Shown here: positions 1-8,781 of the stretch, one piece after another
Position numbering within the stretch: the stretch's first letter is position 1
Layout of the letters: each line of letters opens with the position of its first letter
DNA from: Firmicutes bacterium HGW-Firmicutes-7
Lineage (GTDB): Bacteria; Bacillota; Clostridia; Lachnospirales; Vallitaleaceae
Direction: 5' to 3'
DNA length: 64,000 bases
Assembly: GCA_002841375.1 (NCBI GenBank)
Contig: PGZO01000016.1
Coordinates: 22,646 to 86,645, forward strand
Program-made: the position numbers and the translations under genes
The notes under the pieces: generated by a model
The model's database searches: none
Told to the model about the DNA's origin: nothing
The model's input: the letters and a program-made list of their open reading frames with translations, nothing else

Positions 1-802
1 TCAACTGATCACGAGATGATTCGATGGAATCTAATTGCCATTTTGTTAGAAATTTTTTTTTATTTGAAGATATAACTTGTTTGACATCCCATTTTGAAGC
101 CCCAAATGAGGCGCTACCAATATGATAAACAAAGGAGTTACCCATAACAACAAGTCTATAACCTGCAATTCTTATTCTAATGCACCAATCATCATCATCA
201 TAATGACCTGGACTAAACCAAAAATCGTTCCCCCCTACTTGATCTATAACATCTCTTCTCACAACCATACAAGCTCCAATGACTCTATTCGTTTCAAGCG
301 TTTCTCTTTGATGGCTTTTCATAAAAGCTTCTGAAAATTGATGGATTCTATCTAAATCGGATTCATAGTAACCTATATGCTGTAATCCAGATGCATTAGA
401 TAAATATGGAACTGCTACTCCTATATCTTGTTTTTCTTTTAGAATATTTAATAGTGGATTTAACCAGCCTTGGGTAAAAATTAAATCATTATTTAAAACA
501 ATTAACACATTTCCACTTGCCTTTGAAATGCCATAATTTATGCCTACTGGATAACCCATATTTTCATCTAATCTATAGTAGCCTATATAAAATCCTTTAT
601 ATTTTCTCTCCTTTAATACACTACTAACCTCTTCATCCATAAGTTCTATAGAACCGTTATCCACCAGAATAATTTCTACTCCTTCAGAAATTATTAATTG
701 ATCAAGAGATTTAATTAAAGTTTTCATAGCTTGTAAAGTTAACTTCCATTGGTTATAGCATAGAAGGATAAAGCTATAATTAATTTTCTTTTCTATATTC
801 AT
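1..802 (-). CDS. Family 2 glycosyltransferase, C-terminus cut off by the window edge
   Basis: I translated this frame by hand; it is open from an ATG at 802 to base 1 with no stop, giving at least 267 residues. It begins MNIEKKINYSFILLCYNQW, typical of GT-A family 2 enzymes. It has the early acidic site VDNGS, a DXD-like VLNNDL near residue 108, and a late H-x-G-x-x-S-F motif seen in rhamnosyltransferase-like members. It would transfer a sugar from an NDP donor at the cytoplasmic face during glycan assembly. Its start overlaps the stop of the upstream glycosyltransferase by 23 bases, so the two are probably translationally coupled. Acceptor and sugar are unknown. Confidence 0.85.
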   Translation of the reverse strand, partial: MNIEKKINYSFILLCYNQWKLTLQAMKTLIKSLDQLIISEGVEIILVDNGSIELMDEEVSSVLKERKYKGFYIGYYRLDENMGYPVGINYGISKASGNVLIVLNNDLIFTQGWLNPLLNILKEKQDIGVAVPYLSNASGLQHIGYYESDLDRIHQFSEAFMKSHQRETLETNRVIGACMVVRRDVIDQVGGNDFWFSPGHYDDDDWCIRIRIAGYRLVVMGNSFVYHIGSASFGASKWDVKQVISSNKKKFLTKWQLDSIESSRDQL

Positions 803-1457
803 TAATAAATATTTGTCTATACTCCTCATATCTTGTTAAGTCTACTCGCCCACAATAATGAATACACCAAGGATGCATTTGATATGGGACGGCTACTTTA
901 TATCCCTTTTTCTGAAATTCTAAACACTGTGAAATATCATAAAAATGCCATCCATCAAATAAATCATCTCTAAATTTCATATCAACCTGTGTTGCAAATA
1001 ATAATCCATCTACTGCTTCTACTTGCGTTATTTTTTCTCTAGTAGATTGAAAATCCAAAAGCGCTAACGTACCAGTATGACTATCTACTACTTTCCCTTC
1101 TTTTTGATCAGATTCCCACCATATTCCACTTTGAGGTATTCTCTTTGTTCCAATAACCCCAATTAAACCTACATTTTGGTGTTCGTGAAACAACTCTAAA
1201 ATGTCTACAACAAAGTTTTGGTGTAGGATCCATACATCTTGATGCAAATATACTTTATACTTTGCATCCGACATTTGCATACCTTGATTATAACCTCCTG
1301 TTAAAGATTTGGCATCTTCTACTGCGATCGTTTCCACTTCATAACCATGAGGTATGGTTAATTTCCTTATATATCGTAACGAATGTTCATATAATTCTTC
1401 ATTGTTAACACATGTAATAAAACATATTTTATTTTCATTTACAGTTATTGACTTCAC
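780..1457 (-). CDS. StrF-like (Glyco_tranf_2_5) glycosyltransferase-fold protein
   Basis: This 225-residue protein has the short GT-A layout of the StrF/Glyco_tranf_2_5 group. There is an N-terminal beta strand (ICFITCVNNEELYEHSLRY), a middle HQDV segment replacing the usual DXD, and a W-H-F-Y-D acceptor region near residue 168. Members of this group are usually called glycosyltransferases, but few have been tested. The start is a GTG immediately after AGAAGG, a poor spacing, and an in-frame TAG lies just upstream, so no longer start exists. It sits in the glycosyltransferase run and overlaps the next gene. Confidence 0.7.
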   Translation of the reverse strand: MKSITVNENKICFITCVNNEELYEHSLRYIRKLTIPHGYEVETIAVEDAKSLTGGYNQGMQMSDAKYKVYLHQDVWILHQNFVVDILELFHEHQNVGLIGVIGTKRIPQSGIWWESDQKEGKVVDSHTGTLALLDFQSTREKITQVEAVDGLLFATQVDMKFRDDLFDGWHFYDISQCLEFQKKGYKVAVPYQMHPWCIHYCGRVDLTRYEEYRQIFINEYRKEN

Positions 1458-1511
1458 CTTCTAATCTATACTATGAATTAATGAGATATTCTGTTCTTTT
1501 TGGCTTATATA

Positions 1512-3059
1512 TTAAGACTTATAATTAGACAACTCCTCAATTTTAGATTGTATGTCTTCAGAAATTTTATCTAATGAAAAGTTCTCTCTTAAATCCCTTT
1601 CAGCAATAGAAGATATTTTTCCCCTTAAGTCTTCGTCTTCTATTAACCTTACAATTCCATCATACCAATCTTCTACTGTGTTATTAACCATTAAACCATT
1701 ATATTCGTTTCTAATGTGATTATTAAATGGACTACCATTAGAATATATTCCCGCTGCATTTATAGCACCGTATTCTAAGTATTTATTAAAATATTTACAG
1801 GAATTAAAAGATGAATTAGGTAGCGGTGCTAATCCAATGTCCCAATTTCTACTGTGCATAAACTTCTTATACTGCTCATATTGTTCAATGTATGGGTAGC
1901 AGCCTATAGGAAGCTGGTGCATATAGTAAGGTTCAAAGCCTAATATTTCAATGTTAATTTTACCTGTATATTCCTTAATCAGCCTTTCAAATGGATTATA
2001 TAGCAAATATTCGAAAAAACTTCTATGATCTATACCACTTGCATAGCCAATTGTTATAACTTCATTAGGCTCTTTCAAAGTTTCTTCATCTTTAAGCAAT
2101 AAAGCTGGTGCTTTTGTTAATATTACTTTTTCAAAGAAATTCATATACTTCGTTGCAATGATTCCATTGTTTGTCCATAAAGAATTACACACTTTCATAA
2201 TATCTTGGATGTTATGAAGAACGCTCGTACTATTAAAATACTTATGATTATAAGTATACGAAGCATCTAAACTTAGTAAATCATCATCCAAATAATAAAT
2301 TATATACTTGCCCTTACTGACCGCTTTTTTTACCAGTTCTAATGCTTCTTTTTCTGCACCCCTAATGCATATTACGACGTCACAAGCAACAATATCCTCT
2401 TCAGTTACCTCCTTCGTATCTTTATATTCAAACTTCAATACACCTTTTCGTTCTAGCGTTTTTAACGGCTCAATTACACCTACAGTGGCTGATGGAATCA
2501 TTTTAAAACAAAAGGCAAGAACCCCTGTCTTAACTGGATTTTTCGGGTTTGCTACTAATTCCATGTGAATGAGTAATTTATCATTCTCATGAATTTCTTT
2601 AACTTGTTGAAAACCAATTTTTTTGTAGGCATGAATTGCGCTCTTATTGTTCTTCAGAACATTTAAGTAGATTTTGTTAAGCTTAAAATATTTAAATCCA
2701 AAGCTACAAATCATTTTAGTCGCTTGTGGTCCATAGCCTTTGCCCCTTGCAATGTCTAAACCTATAAACATTCTACCAAACTCAGCTTGTAATAATTTTC
2801 GATCGATATTATATAAAGAAATAACGCCTATTGGTTGGTGAAACAATTTGCTTTCCTCAATAATAAAAATTATTTCATTGTCACTTTTCAAGTAGCTTTC
2901 ATACCATTTTCTTTGTTCCTCCTGTGTAATTATTTTGTCATTAATAAACCATTTTCGTATATGATCACTATTTCTCCACAGTCGGACAGTTTCAATATCG
3001 TAAGCGGTAATAGGTCTTAACGTCAATGCTTGATCTTTTAATCGACCACTGAATTTCAT
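1512..3059 (-). CDS. Fused RimL/PseH-like N-acetyltransferase and CgeB-type glycosyltransferase
   Basis: The protein has 515 residues. Residues 1-170 are a GNAT domain of the RimJ/RimL-PseH type: LRPITAYDIETVRLWRN, then the acetyl-CoA loop region around GLDIARGKGYGPQA and YKKIGF. Residues 175-515 look like a GT-B glycosyltransferase, ending with NKYLEYGAINAAGIYSNG and a region resembling Glyco_trans_1_2. A PseH-like domain usually acetylates an amino-sugar nucleotide, so one chain could both modify and transfer a sugar; that is inference. The same C-terminal module appears at 4143-6089 fused to a different N-terminus. RBS AAAGGAG precedes the ATG. Substrate unknown. Confidence 0.75.
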   Translation of the reverse strand: MKFSGRLKDQALTLRPITAYDIETVRLWRNSDHIRKWFINDKIITQEEQRKWYESYLKSDNEIIFIIEESKLFHQPIGVISLYNIDRKLLQAEFGRMFIGLDIARGKGYGPQATKMICSFGFKYFKLNKIYLNVLKNNKSAIHAYKKIGFQQVKEIHENDKLLIHMELVANPKNPVKTGVLAFCFKMIPSATVGVIEPLKTLERKGVLKFEYKDTKEVTEEDIVACDVVICIRGAEKEALELVKKAVSKGKYIIYYLDDDLLSLDASYTYNHKYFNSTSVLHNIQDIMKVCNSLWTNNGIIATKYMNFFEKVILTKAPALLLKDEETLKEPNEVITIGYASGIDHRSFFEYLLYNPFERLIKEYTGKINIEILGFEPYYMHQLPIGCYPYIEQYEQYKKFMHSRNWDIGLAPLPNSSFNSCKYFNKYLEYGAINAAGIYSNGSPFNNHIRNEYNGLMVNNTVEDWYDGIVRLIEDEDLRGKISSIAERDLRENFSLDKISEDIQSKIEELSNYKS

Positions 3060-3144
3060 TGTTTTTCTCCTTTACATTCTATAAAGCCCAAGTCATAATT
3101 CATCTATTAAAATGAATAAACTAATCTAAAAGGAATTCAAAAAT

Positions 3145-4125
3145 ATGCGTGTTGTTTTTGTTGAAAATGATCATCGATTTATCTTCGGTTTACCTCTTGG
3201 ATTTAGAGATGCTGGTCATTCTATTTTAGTCACTGGTGCATTAACAGATTCAAAGCTTGATGATGTGTTTTCTAGCTTTAAACCACAGTTAGTTATTGTG
3301 GTTGGTTGGAGCAAATTACACACACCTTCTAATTTAGAAGCCATTCATGAGTTTGCTAAAAGCTATGGTGTTCCCGTTATATATTGGGCAACTGAAGACC
3401 CTACCTTTACAACTTTTTTCTCTATTCCGCTTGTTAAGCTTTTATGTCCAAGTTGGGTCTTTACAGTATCCGCTTCGTCTATACCACTTTATGCTGCCTT
3501 TGGTTATGTTGCCTCTTTCTTACCTTTTGCTTACCAGCCAACAATATTTCATCCTAATTCAAAAGGTGATTTCACTCCAACATTGGTCGGATTAGTTGCA
3601 AATGCTTATCCAAATGTTTTAGAATATGATGCTACCCATTTCCGAAAAAACTCTATTAAGCTACTACTAAGCCCCTTGCTTGATCAAAACATTCAAGTCG
3701 ATATATGGGGTAATGACTGGGATAAAATGTCATCAATTTTAGGTAAGACTTTGCCTTCAAGTTGGTTACATGGAGGCATTCATTATTTAAAGACCAATGC
3801 GATATATAATTCCTGTGATATTATACTTGGCCTACAAAATTATTGTGAAGGCGTAATCGCTATGCGTTTCTATGAAATATTAGGTTCCGGTGGGTTTTTA
3901 ATGACCTCTAATAATAAAGAACTCGAATATTTCTTTTGTCCTGAAAAAGATTTTATTACGGTAAACTCCTATGAAGAGATGCTTGAGAAGTATCTTTTTT
4001 ATAAAAAAAATGAATCTGCAAGAGAAAAAGTCCGTGCAAATGGTTTTAAAAGCATTTCAATACATACCTATAAATCTAGAGCACTTGAAATCATTAATAC
4101 CTTACAAAAAGAAAATATCATTTAA
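3145..4125 (+). CDS. CgeB-like glycosyltransferase
   Basis: This 326-residue protein resembles the CgeB family (DUF3880 plus Glyco_trans_1_2). MRVVFVENDHRF opens the first Rossmann half. The linker holds PVIYWATEDP, a family signature, and the second half carries CDIILGLQNYCEGVIAMRFYEILGSGGF, of which MRFYEILGSGGF is the usual sugar-nucleotide loop. CgeB in Bacillus affects the outer spore surface glycan, but CgeB-like enzymes also serve other surface polymers. It is the only gene on the plus strand in this locus, preceded by AAAGGAATT, and it converges on the gene ending at 4143, so it has its own promoter or was inserted separately. Confidence 0.75.
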   Translation: MRVVFVENDHRFIFGLPLGFRDAGHSILVTGALTDSKLDDVFSSFKPQLVIVVGWSKLHTPSNLEAIHEFAKSYGVPVIYWATEDPTFTTFFSIPLVKLLCPSWVFTVSASSIPLYAAFGYVASFLPFAYQPTIFHPNSKGDFTPTLVGLVANAYPNVLEYDATHFRKNSIKLLLSPLLDQNIQVDIWGNDWDKMSSILGKTLPSSWLHGGIHYLKTNAIYNSCDIILGLQNYCEGVIAMRFYEILGSGGFLMTSNNKELEYFFCPEKDFITVNSYEEMLEKYLFYKKNESAREKVRANGFKSISIHTYKSRALEIINTLQKENII

Positions 4126-4142
4126 ATCACCTATCTCTTTGT

Positions 4143-6089
4143 TTATTTTTCAAATATTTGTAGCAACTGAATAAACATAGGCAATACTGCCTTTGTTTCA
4201 TATACGGTTATAACTTCTTCCTTAGCATTAGATAATAGCTTCTCACGTAATGTACTGTCACAAATTAAGCTCTCTAAAGCAAAAAACCACTGTTCTTCTT
4301 CATTTTCTATAATCAATCCATTCTCCTCATTAATTATTAAATTATTATATAACTCCGTATTCGTATAGATACCCACTGCTCCAGCAGCAGTAATATCTAA
4401 GTATTTATAAGGACATTTACTATTTAAGTATCTTGTATTACCCAACGGGCTTACCATGATATCACAATGTGCTTCCGATAAATCCTTCGTGTATTTAGCA
4501 TAATCAACTTCATATGATTTCATGGTTATTCTATTACTATATTTTTCAAAAATTTCCGGTAACACCATGCCGTGAAAATACAAATTAACTTCTTCGTATT
4601 TATCCATTATTCTCTTTAATGCATTAAATGCTGGATCGCAAAAGGGCAATATAGAATTGCTACCCACATAACCAATTCGAATATTGTTTGAATTATTTTT
4701 TATATTCCTCTTTTTAAAAAATTCTAGATTTATATTATATGAAAGCAATATAATTTGGTTGGTGTATTCACTGACATCTTGCCACAACAAATCGTTATAG
4801 AGAAGTACATAATCCATCGTAGAAATAAGCAAAATAAAGTTTTGATAGAAGGAAGTATTTATACCTCTTTGCGCTTTAAGCTCTGGATATGTTTCAGTTT
4901 CACAAATCCAATTTTCATCAAGAATATATACTGTATTAATATCTTTTTTATAACAAAATTGTGCGGCTTTAACAGCTTGTTCTGATCGACTCCTAACAAA
5001 AAAGATAAGGTCATAACCATTGAGCTCTGAAATATTTAAATTTTGCTCATGAAATTTTCTCCAAGATACCTTTTTAGATAATTTTTCAAAAAAATTGAGC
5101 AAGTATACCTGAACCTGAGTGCTATCATTCATATCACTTACTATACCAATTTTATATGGTTTGTTTTTGCCTTCTTTCGCCGCATTTATGCTTTTTAAAA
5201 AGGATTGATTTAGAATTTTATTTGTAATCCTTTTTTTACGAGAATACGCAACACTATTCCTCAATCCAAATCTTATGATGTCATCTATTGACTCATTAAA
5301 TTTTAGGTCACTATGTACATTGCATAATGATACCCTTGCAAATAAAGGTGTTCCTTTTAAAGCTTTTAACCTACCTGCAGCTATAGTACTAGCCCTTAAC
5401 ACAAATTCCCAATCTACAATTCTACATATTGTCGTATCTGTATAAAAACCCTTTAATTTTTCAACTAGCCCTCTCTTAAATAAGCAATAACAAAGGGGAA
5501 TCAAATTAGAACCTTGAAGCCACCCTGAATAAGCTTCAAATTGCCCTACGTAACCTAAGTCACATGCATTTTTATTGCTAGTCTCAAATTTCACTTGACC
5601 GTATACGCCATCACAATTCTCATCCTTCAGGCTATTGTTTAGATTCATTAACGAATCCTTTTGCCAATAAACGCCTGTCCAAGTAAAACAAACTTTTTTA
5701 CCTCTAGAAATGTAATTGCCTGCATTCCACATTAATCCTGGCCCAGCAAAACCAATATTCGTATCAACAATTATAGTATTTTGCTTTTTATCGATATTAT
5801 TATTTAAGTATTCTAAGTCTTTTAACCTGACACCATCTAGCATAATAATGATCTCTACTTCAAAATCATTTGGCAAATGTTCTTGATTATATAATGTTTC
5901 AAGCGTTAAAATTAATTCCTCTTCACACATTCCTTTATAATGATAAATAATAAAAGATACATCTACTTTTACATATTTTTTTCTTTCAAACCAAAACAAT
6001 GATTCATTTGTTTGTTTTTCGTTTTCTCTTGAGTTAGCAAATTCAACAATAAAGTCATAATCGCTTTGTGACATTTGATATAACGCCAT
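4143..6089 (-). CDS. Two-domain glycosyltransferase: GT2-like N-terminus plus CgeB-type C-terminus
   Basis: The protein has 648 residues. Residues 40-270 form a family 2 GT-A fold (VDVSFIIYHYKGMCEEELI, an IIIMLDG strand, a W-x-G-x-Y region and VDWEFVLRAS). Residues 310-648 form a GT-B half with YKYLDITAAGAVGIYTNTEL near residue 575. This resembles the end of the 1512-3059 protein, so the module has been combined with different partners. Such chains can add two sugars in sequence, which is inference here. A strong GGAGGG site precedes the ATG. There is a gap of about 80 bases to the upstream gene, within the same transcription direction. Confidence 0.75.
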   Translation of the reverse strand: MALYQMSQSDYDFIVEFANSRENEKQTNESLFWFERKKYVKVDVSFIIYHYKGMCEEELILTLETLYNQEHLPNDFEVEIIIMLDGVRLKDLEYLNNNIDKKQNTIIVDTNIGFAGPGLMWNAGNYISRGKKVCFTWTGVYWQKDSLMNLNNSLKDENCDGVYGQVKFETSNKNACDLGYVGQFEAYSGWLQGSNLIPLCYCLFKRGLVEKLKGFYTDTTICRIVDWEFVLRASTIAAGRLKALKGTPLFARVSLCNVHSDLKFNESIDDIIRFGLRNSVAYSRKKRITNKILNQSFLKSINAAKEGKNKPYKIGIVSDMNDSTQVQVYLLNFFEKLSKKVSWRKFHEQNLNISELNGYDLIFFVRSRSEQAVKAAQFCYKKDINTVYILDENWICETETYPELKAQRGINTSFYQNFILLISTMDYVLLYNDLLWQDVSEYTNQIILLSYNINLEFFKKRNIKNNSNNIRIGYVGSNSILPFCDPAFNALKRIMDKYEEVNLYFHGMVLPEIFEKYSNRITMKSYEVDYAKYTKDLSEAHCDIMVSPLGNTRYLNSKCPYKYLDITAAGAVGIYTNTELYNNLIINEENGLIIENEEEQWFFALESLICDSTLREKLLSNAKEEVITVYETKAVLPMFIQLLQIFEK

Positions 6090-6168
6090 GATACTCCCTC
6101 CTAGATTTGTTATGGCTTGTTTATGTCTATTTACTAACTATTATATGGTCAAGCTATGTATCAGGTTA

Positions 6169-7650
6169 CTAATCTATTGCCTTCTCAAACCAAAAAGATG
6201 CCTCCTCAATTCTTGCCTCATCTAAAAAACTTTGCCCTAAAAAACAGCATTCTTTCATTTGGGGTATTCCTAGCTCAAAAGTTAAGAAACACTGTTGTCT
6301 AGCTTCCTTTAGATTATCCAAAAAATAATACGCCCAATACCTCAATCTATAAGCTTCTATTTTTTTATCTGTATTCGAACTTCCATAATTGATAAACTCA
6401 TTTAAGAAATAAATTGCTTCTTCATATACTTCATTTTTATATAGCTCATTTGCATAATCAAATATTTCTAACATATTATTAAAACCTCTTTTGGGATTAT
6501 TATTCTTTAACATATGGCATGTTAATACTTCGTATTGTGCAATTTGACACAAATATTCATATAACTTCTCTATGGAATCCTTCCAATTATATTTTTCTAC
6601 TGTAAGAAATCCATTTTTTACTAAGTTATCCCTTAGCCTATCATTCTTCATTAGTTCTAGCATATTTTTAGCCATATCTTGAAGATTTCCCTTTTCATAA
6701 AGCAATAAGTTATAGCGATCAATTCCATATTCTTTTACCCCCTCATTATCCGCGCTTATAACCGGGCAACCAGAAGCCATCGCTTCTAATACGGGAAGAG
6801 AAAAACTCTCATAGTACGATGCAGATATGTAGAAAGTGGCCCCTTTAAAAAGCTGTGAAATCTGATTTTGACTTGGATTAATAATAACTTTTGATATAAT
6901 ACACTCAAATGATTTGCTTGGAGGATAAGGAGTAATCCAATATAGCTTCAATTCCTTATTTAACTCTTTTAGCCCATTAAATACTGCTACTACTTCCTCA
7001 ATGCCTTTAAAGACAACATCTTCTCTTCCCATTATTAACAAATATTTTTCTTCACACTTGTAATTTTCCTCGGTCCACTTGTTGTTAAATGTGTTCGGAT
7101 CTATTGCATTTGGAATGATTTTTGCGTCGCGTTTAAAGTATTGCTTAATCAATCTTGCAGTCAGTTGAGATACTGTCATAATAAACTTTGGCAACTGAAA
7201 TTGTGTATAAACAAATCCCTTATGATCAACCTTTAGCTTTTCATAATTAAATAAATGAATATCTCCTTGTTCAAAATATATGACCGGTGCAATTTCTGTT
7301 TCAATACATTCTTGAATATGGGTATAATAGGTTGCAATGATGATGTGGCACTTTGGAATTAGCAAAGATATTCGAAGTTTTGAAGGCACTTCAATATAAT
7401 GTGCCTTTAGTTGATACCATGTTGGTCTCTCTCCATAAGAAACAATTGTAACTGCAATTCCCTTTTCAATTAATTTATTCGCTTGATCAAAAATAATCTT
7501 TGTTGCACCACAAATAGACGGATTTGCAACTACATACACTACATGTAACATTACAATCTGTCTATTTGTTTGAATCAGCCTTTGTTCGTAGGCATTTTTC
7601 AATTTTTCTACTCTCTGTTCATACACTAGTTTACCTATACCGTTAATCAT
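6169..7650 (-). CDS. Family 4 glycosyltransferase with a C-terminal TPR-like tail
   Basis: This is a 493-residue retaining GT-B enzyme. The N-terminal half has HVVYVVANPSICGATKII, a donor-site loop near residue 200 (LLIMGREDVVFKG), and the GT4 E-x7-E motif in ESFSLPVLEAMASGCPVIS near 285-303. Residues 395-493 are helical TPR-like repeats. Their last 45 residues resemble the tail of the neighbouring 7659-8723 protein, where the repeat region continues about 65 residues further, so this tail may be shortened. The start lies 8 bases after the upstream stop, with only a weak AGGT ribosome site, suggesting coupling. Acceptor unknown. Confidence 0.8.
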   Translation of the reverse strand: MINGIGKLVYEQRVEKLKNAYEQRLIQTNRQIVMLHVVYVVANPSICGATKIIFDQANKLIEKGIAVTIVSYGERPTWYQLKAHYIEVPSKLRISLLIPKCHIIIATYYTHIQECIETEIAPVIYFEQGDIHLFNYEKLKVDHKGFVYTQFQLPKFIMTVSQLTARLIKQYFKRDAKIIPNAIDPNTFNNKWTEENYKCEEKYLLIMGREDVVFKGIEEVVAVFNGLKELNKELKLYWITPYPPSKSFECIISKVIINPSQNQISQLFKGATFYISASYYESFSLPVLEAMASGCPVISADNEGVKEYGIDRYNLLLYEKGNLQDMAKNMLELMKNDRLRDNLVKNGFLTVEKYNWKDSIEKLYEYLCQIAQYEVLTCHMLKNNNPKRGFNNMLEIFDYANELYKNEVYEEAIYFLNEFINYGSSNTDKKIEAYRLRYWAYYFLDNLKEARQQCFLTFELGIPQMKECCFLGQSFLDEARIEEASFWFEKAID

Positions 7651-7658
7651 CTGATGAC

Positions 7659-8723
7659 CTACTGTATTTCGTCGAAAAATTTTTGATTAAACAATATGCT
7701 CTCATGATTTTTATTATGTTTTAACGCCTCTTCATTATGTTTCTTTGCTTTTTGAACATCACCCAATTTATAATAACACATACACAATTGTAAATGAGGC
7801 AGCCAAGAGCTACAAGCAGGATTCGTAAAGGCGTCTGGATGATCGTCTTGACCAACCCGAAGTGCTAAACTATACCAATAAATGGCTTGCTCAATCTTGC
7901 TCTCTTCAAAATAGTTGCTCCCCATTTGACAACATACTTCTGGTCGTGGCTTTCCGTATTCAAACGTTTTGTAACAGTACGTACGGCTTTGATTGTACAA
8001 ACCAAACCAAGTATAATACCTCGCAATTTTTAAACATGCAGCAATTTTTTCTTCTATCCAAGCGTCTTCACAATCAATAAAATCTAAAAAATAATCTATT
8101 GCCCTTTCATAGTCTTCGTGATCATATAGTTCTTTTCCATAATAGTAAATGTCTCTTGTACTTAATTTAATTCCCTTTTGTAGTCTCTCCTCATAAATTT
8201 TAAGATTCCGATCACTTACTGCTTTAATTCTTTTATGGGTAATGCATATATCCGTATCAATTGTTTTTCCATAAATATCAAGATATTCATGTACCGCGCC
8301 ATACCACATAAACCCTTTCTCTCTTCTAACTAATCGATTTCTTCTAAAGCTTAGTAAAACATTCTCGTTTTCATCAACCTCATAATGATAGATCATTGAA
8401 TAAGCATCAATATCTCCATTTAACGCCTGTTTTAGATCAGCAAGTTTTTCTAGCTCCTTTGGATACAAAATATCGTCTGCATCAAGCCATAAAATATAAT
8501 CCTTTGTTGCTTTAGAAAAAGCAAAGTTTCTTGCACTTGCAAAATTATTATCCCAAGAAAAATGATATATTTTTGCTTTATAATTTTTTGCTATTTCAAT
8601 TGTTTTATCTTTAGAACCCGTATCAATAACTATAATTTCATCTAAAACATCCATTATGGACGATAAACATCTATCGAGTACTTTCTCCTCATCTCTAACA
8701 ATCATACATAAACTAATAGTCAT
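7659..8723 (-). CDS. SunS/WaaE-like family 2 glycosyltransferase with C-terminal TPR region
   Basis: I start at the ATG at 8723 (MTISLCMIVRDEEKVLDRC), 9 bases after GGAG, rather than 17 codons upstream; this gives 354 residues. The domain carries IVIDTGSKDKTIEIA, SARNFAF and the DXD motif LWLDADD, followed by RNRLVRREKGFMWYGAVHE. This pattern is typical of SunS-like enzymes and of TPR-bearing family 2 enzymes in spore-forming Firmicutes. Residues from about 190 onward are tetratricopeptide-like helices, possibly for binding a protein acceptor. It is the third gene after rfbA and rfbB and is probably co-transcribed with them. Protein glycosylation is a reasonable guess. Confidence 0.82.
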   Translation of the reverse strand: MTISLCMIVRDEEKVLDRCLSSIMDVLDEIIVIDTGSKDKTIEIAKNYKAKIYHFSWDNNFASARNFAFSKATKDYILWLDADDILYPKELEKLADLKQALNGDIDAYSMIYHYEVDENENVLLSFRRNRLVRREKGFMWYGAVHEYLDIYGKTIDTDICITHKRIKAVSDRNLKIYEERLQKGIKLSTRDIYYYGKELYDHEDYERAIDYFLDFIDCEDAWIEEKIAACLKIARYYTWFGLYNQSRTYCYKTFEYGKPRPEVCCQMGSNYFEESKIEQAIYWYSLALRVGQDDHPDAFTNPACSSWLPHLQLCMCYYKLGDVQKAKKHNEEALKHNKNHESILFNQKFFDEIQ

Positions 8724-8781
8724 TAATGTAAAATCTCCAAAATAAATACTTAATACTAATGTATGCGAACTCAAAGTTGTA

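Noticed and set aside
122..334. Short plus-strand open frame at the left edge
   Set aside because: It is the antisense of the partial family 2 glycosyltransferase at 1-802, which has clear motifs; the plus-strand frame has none.
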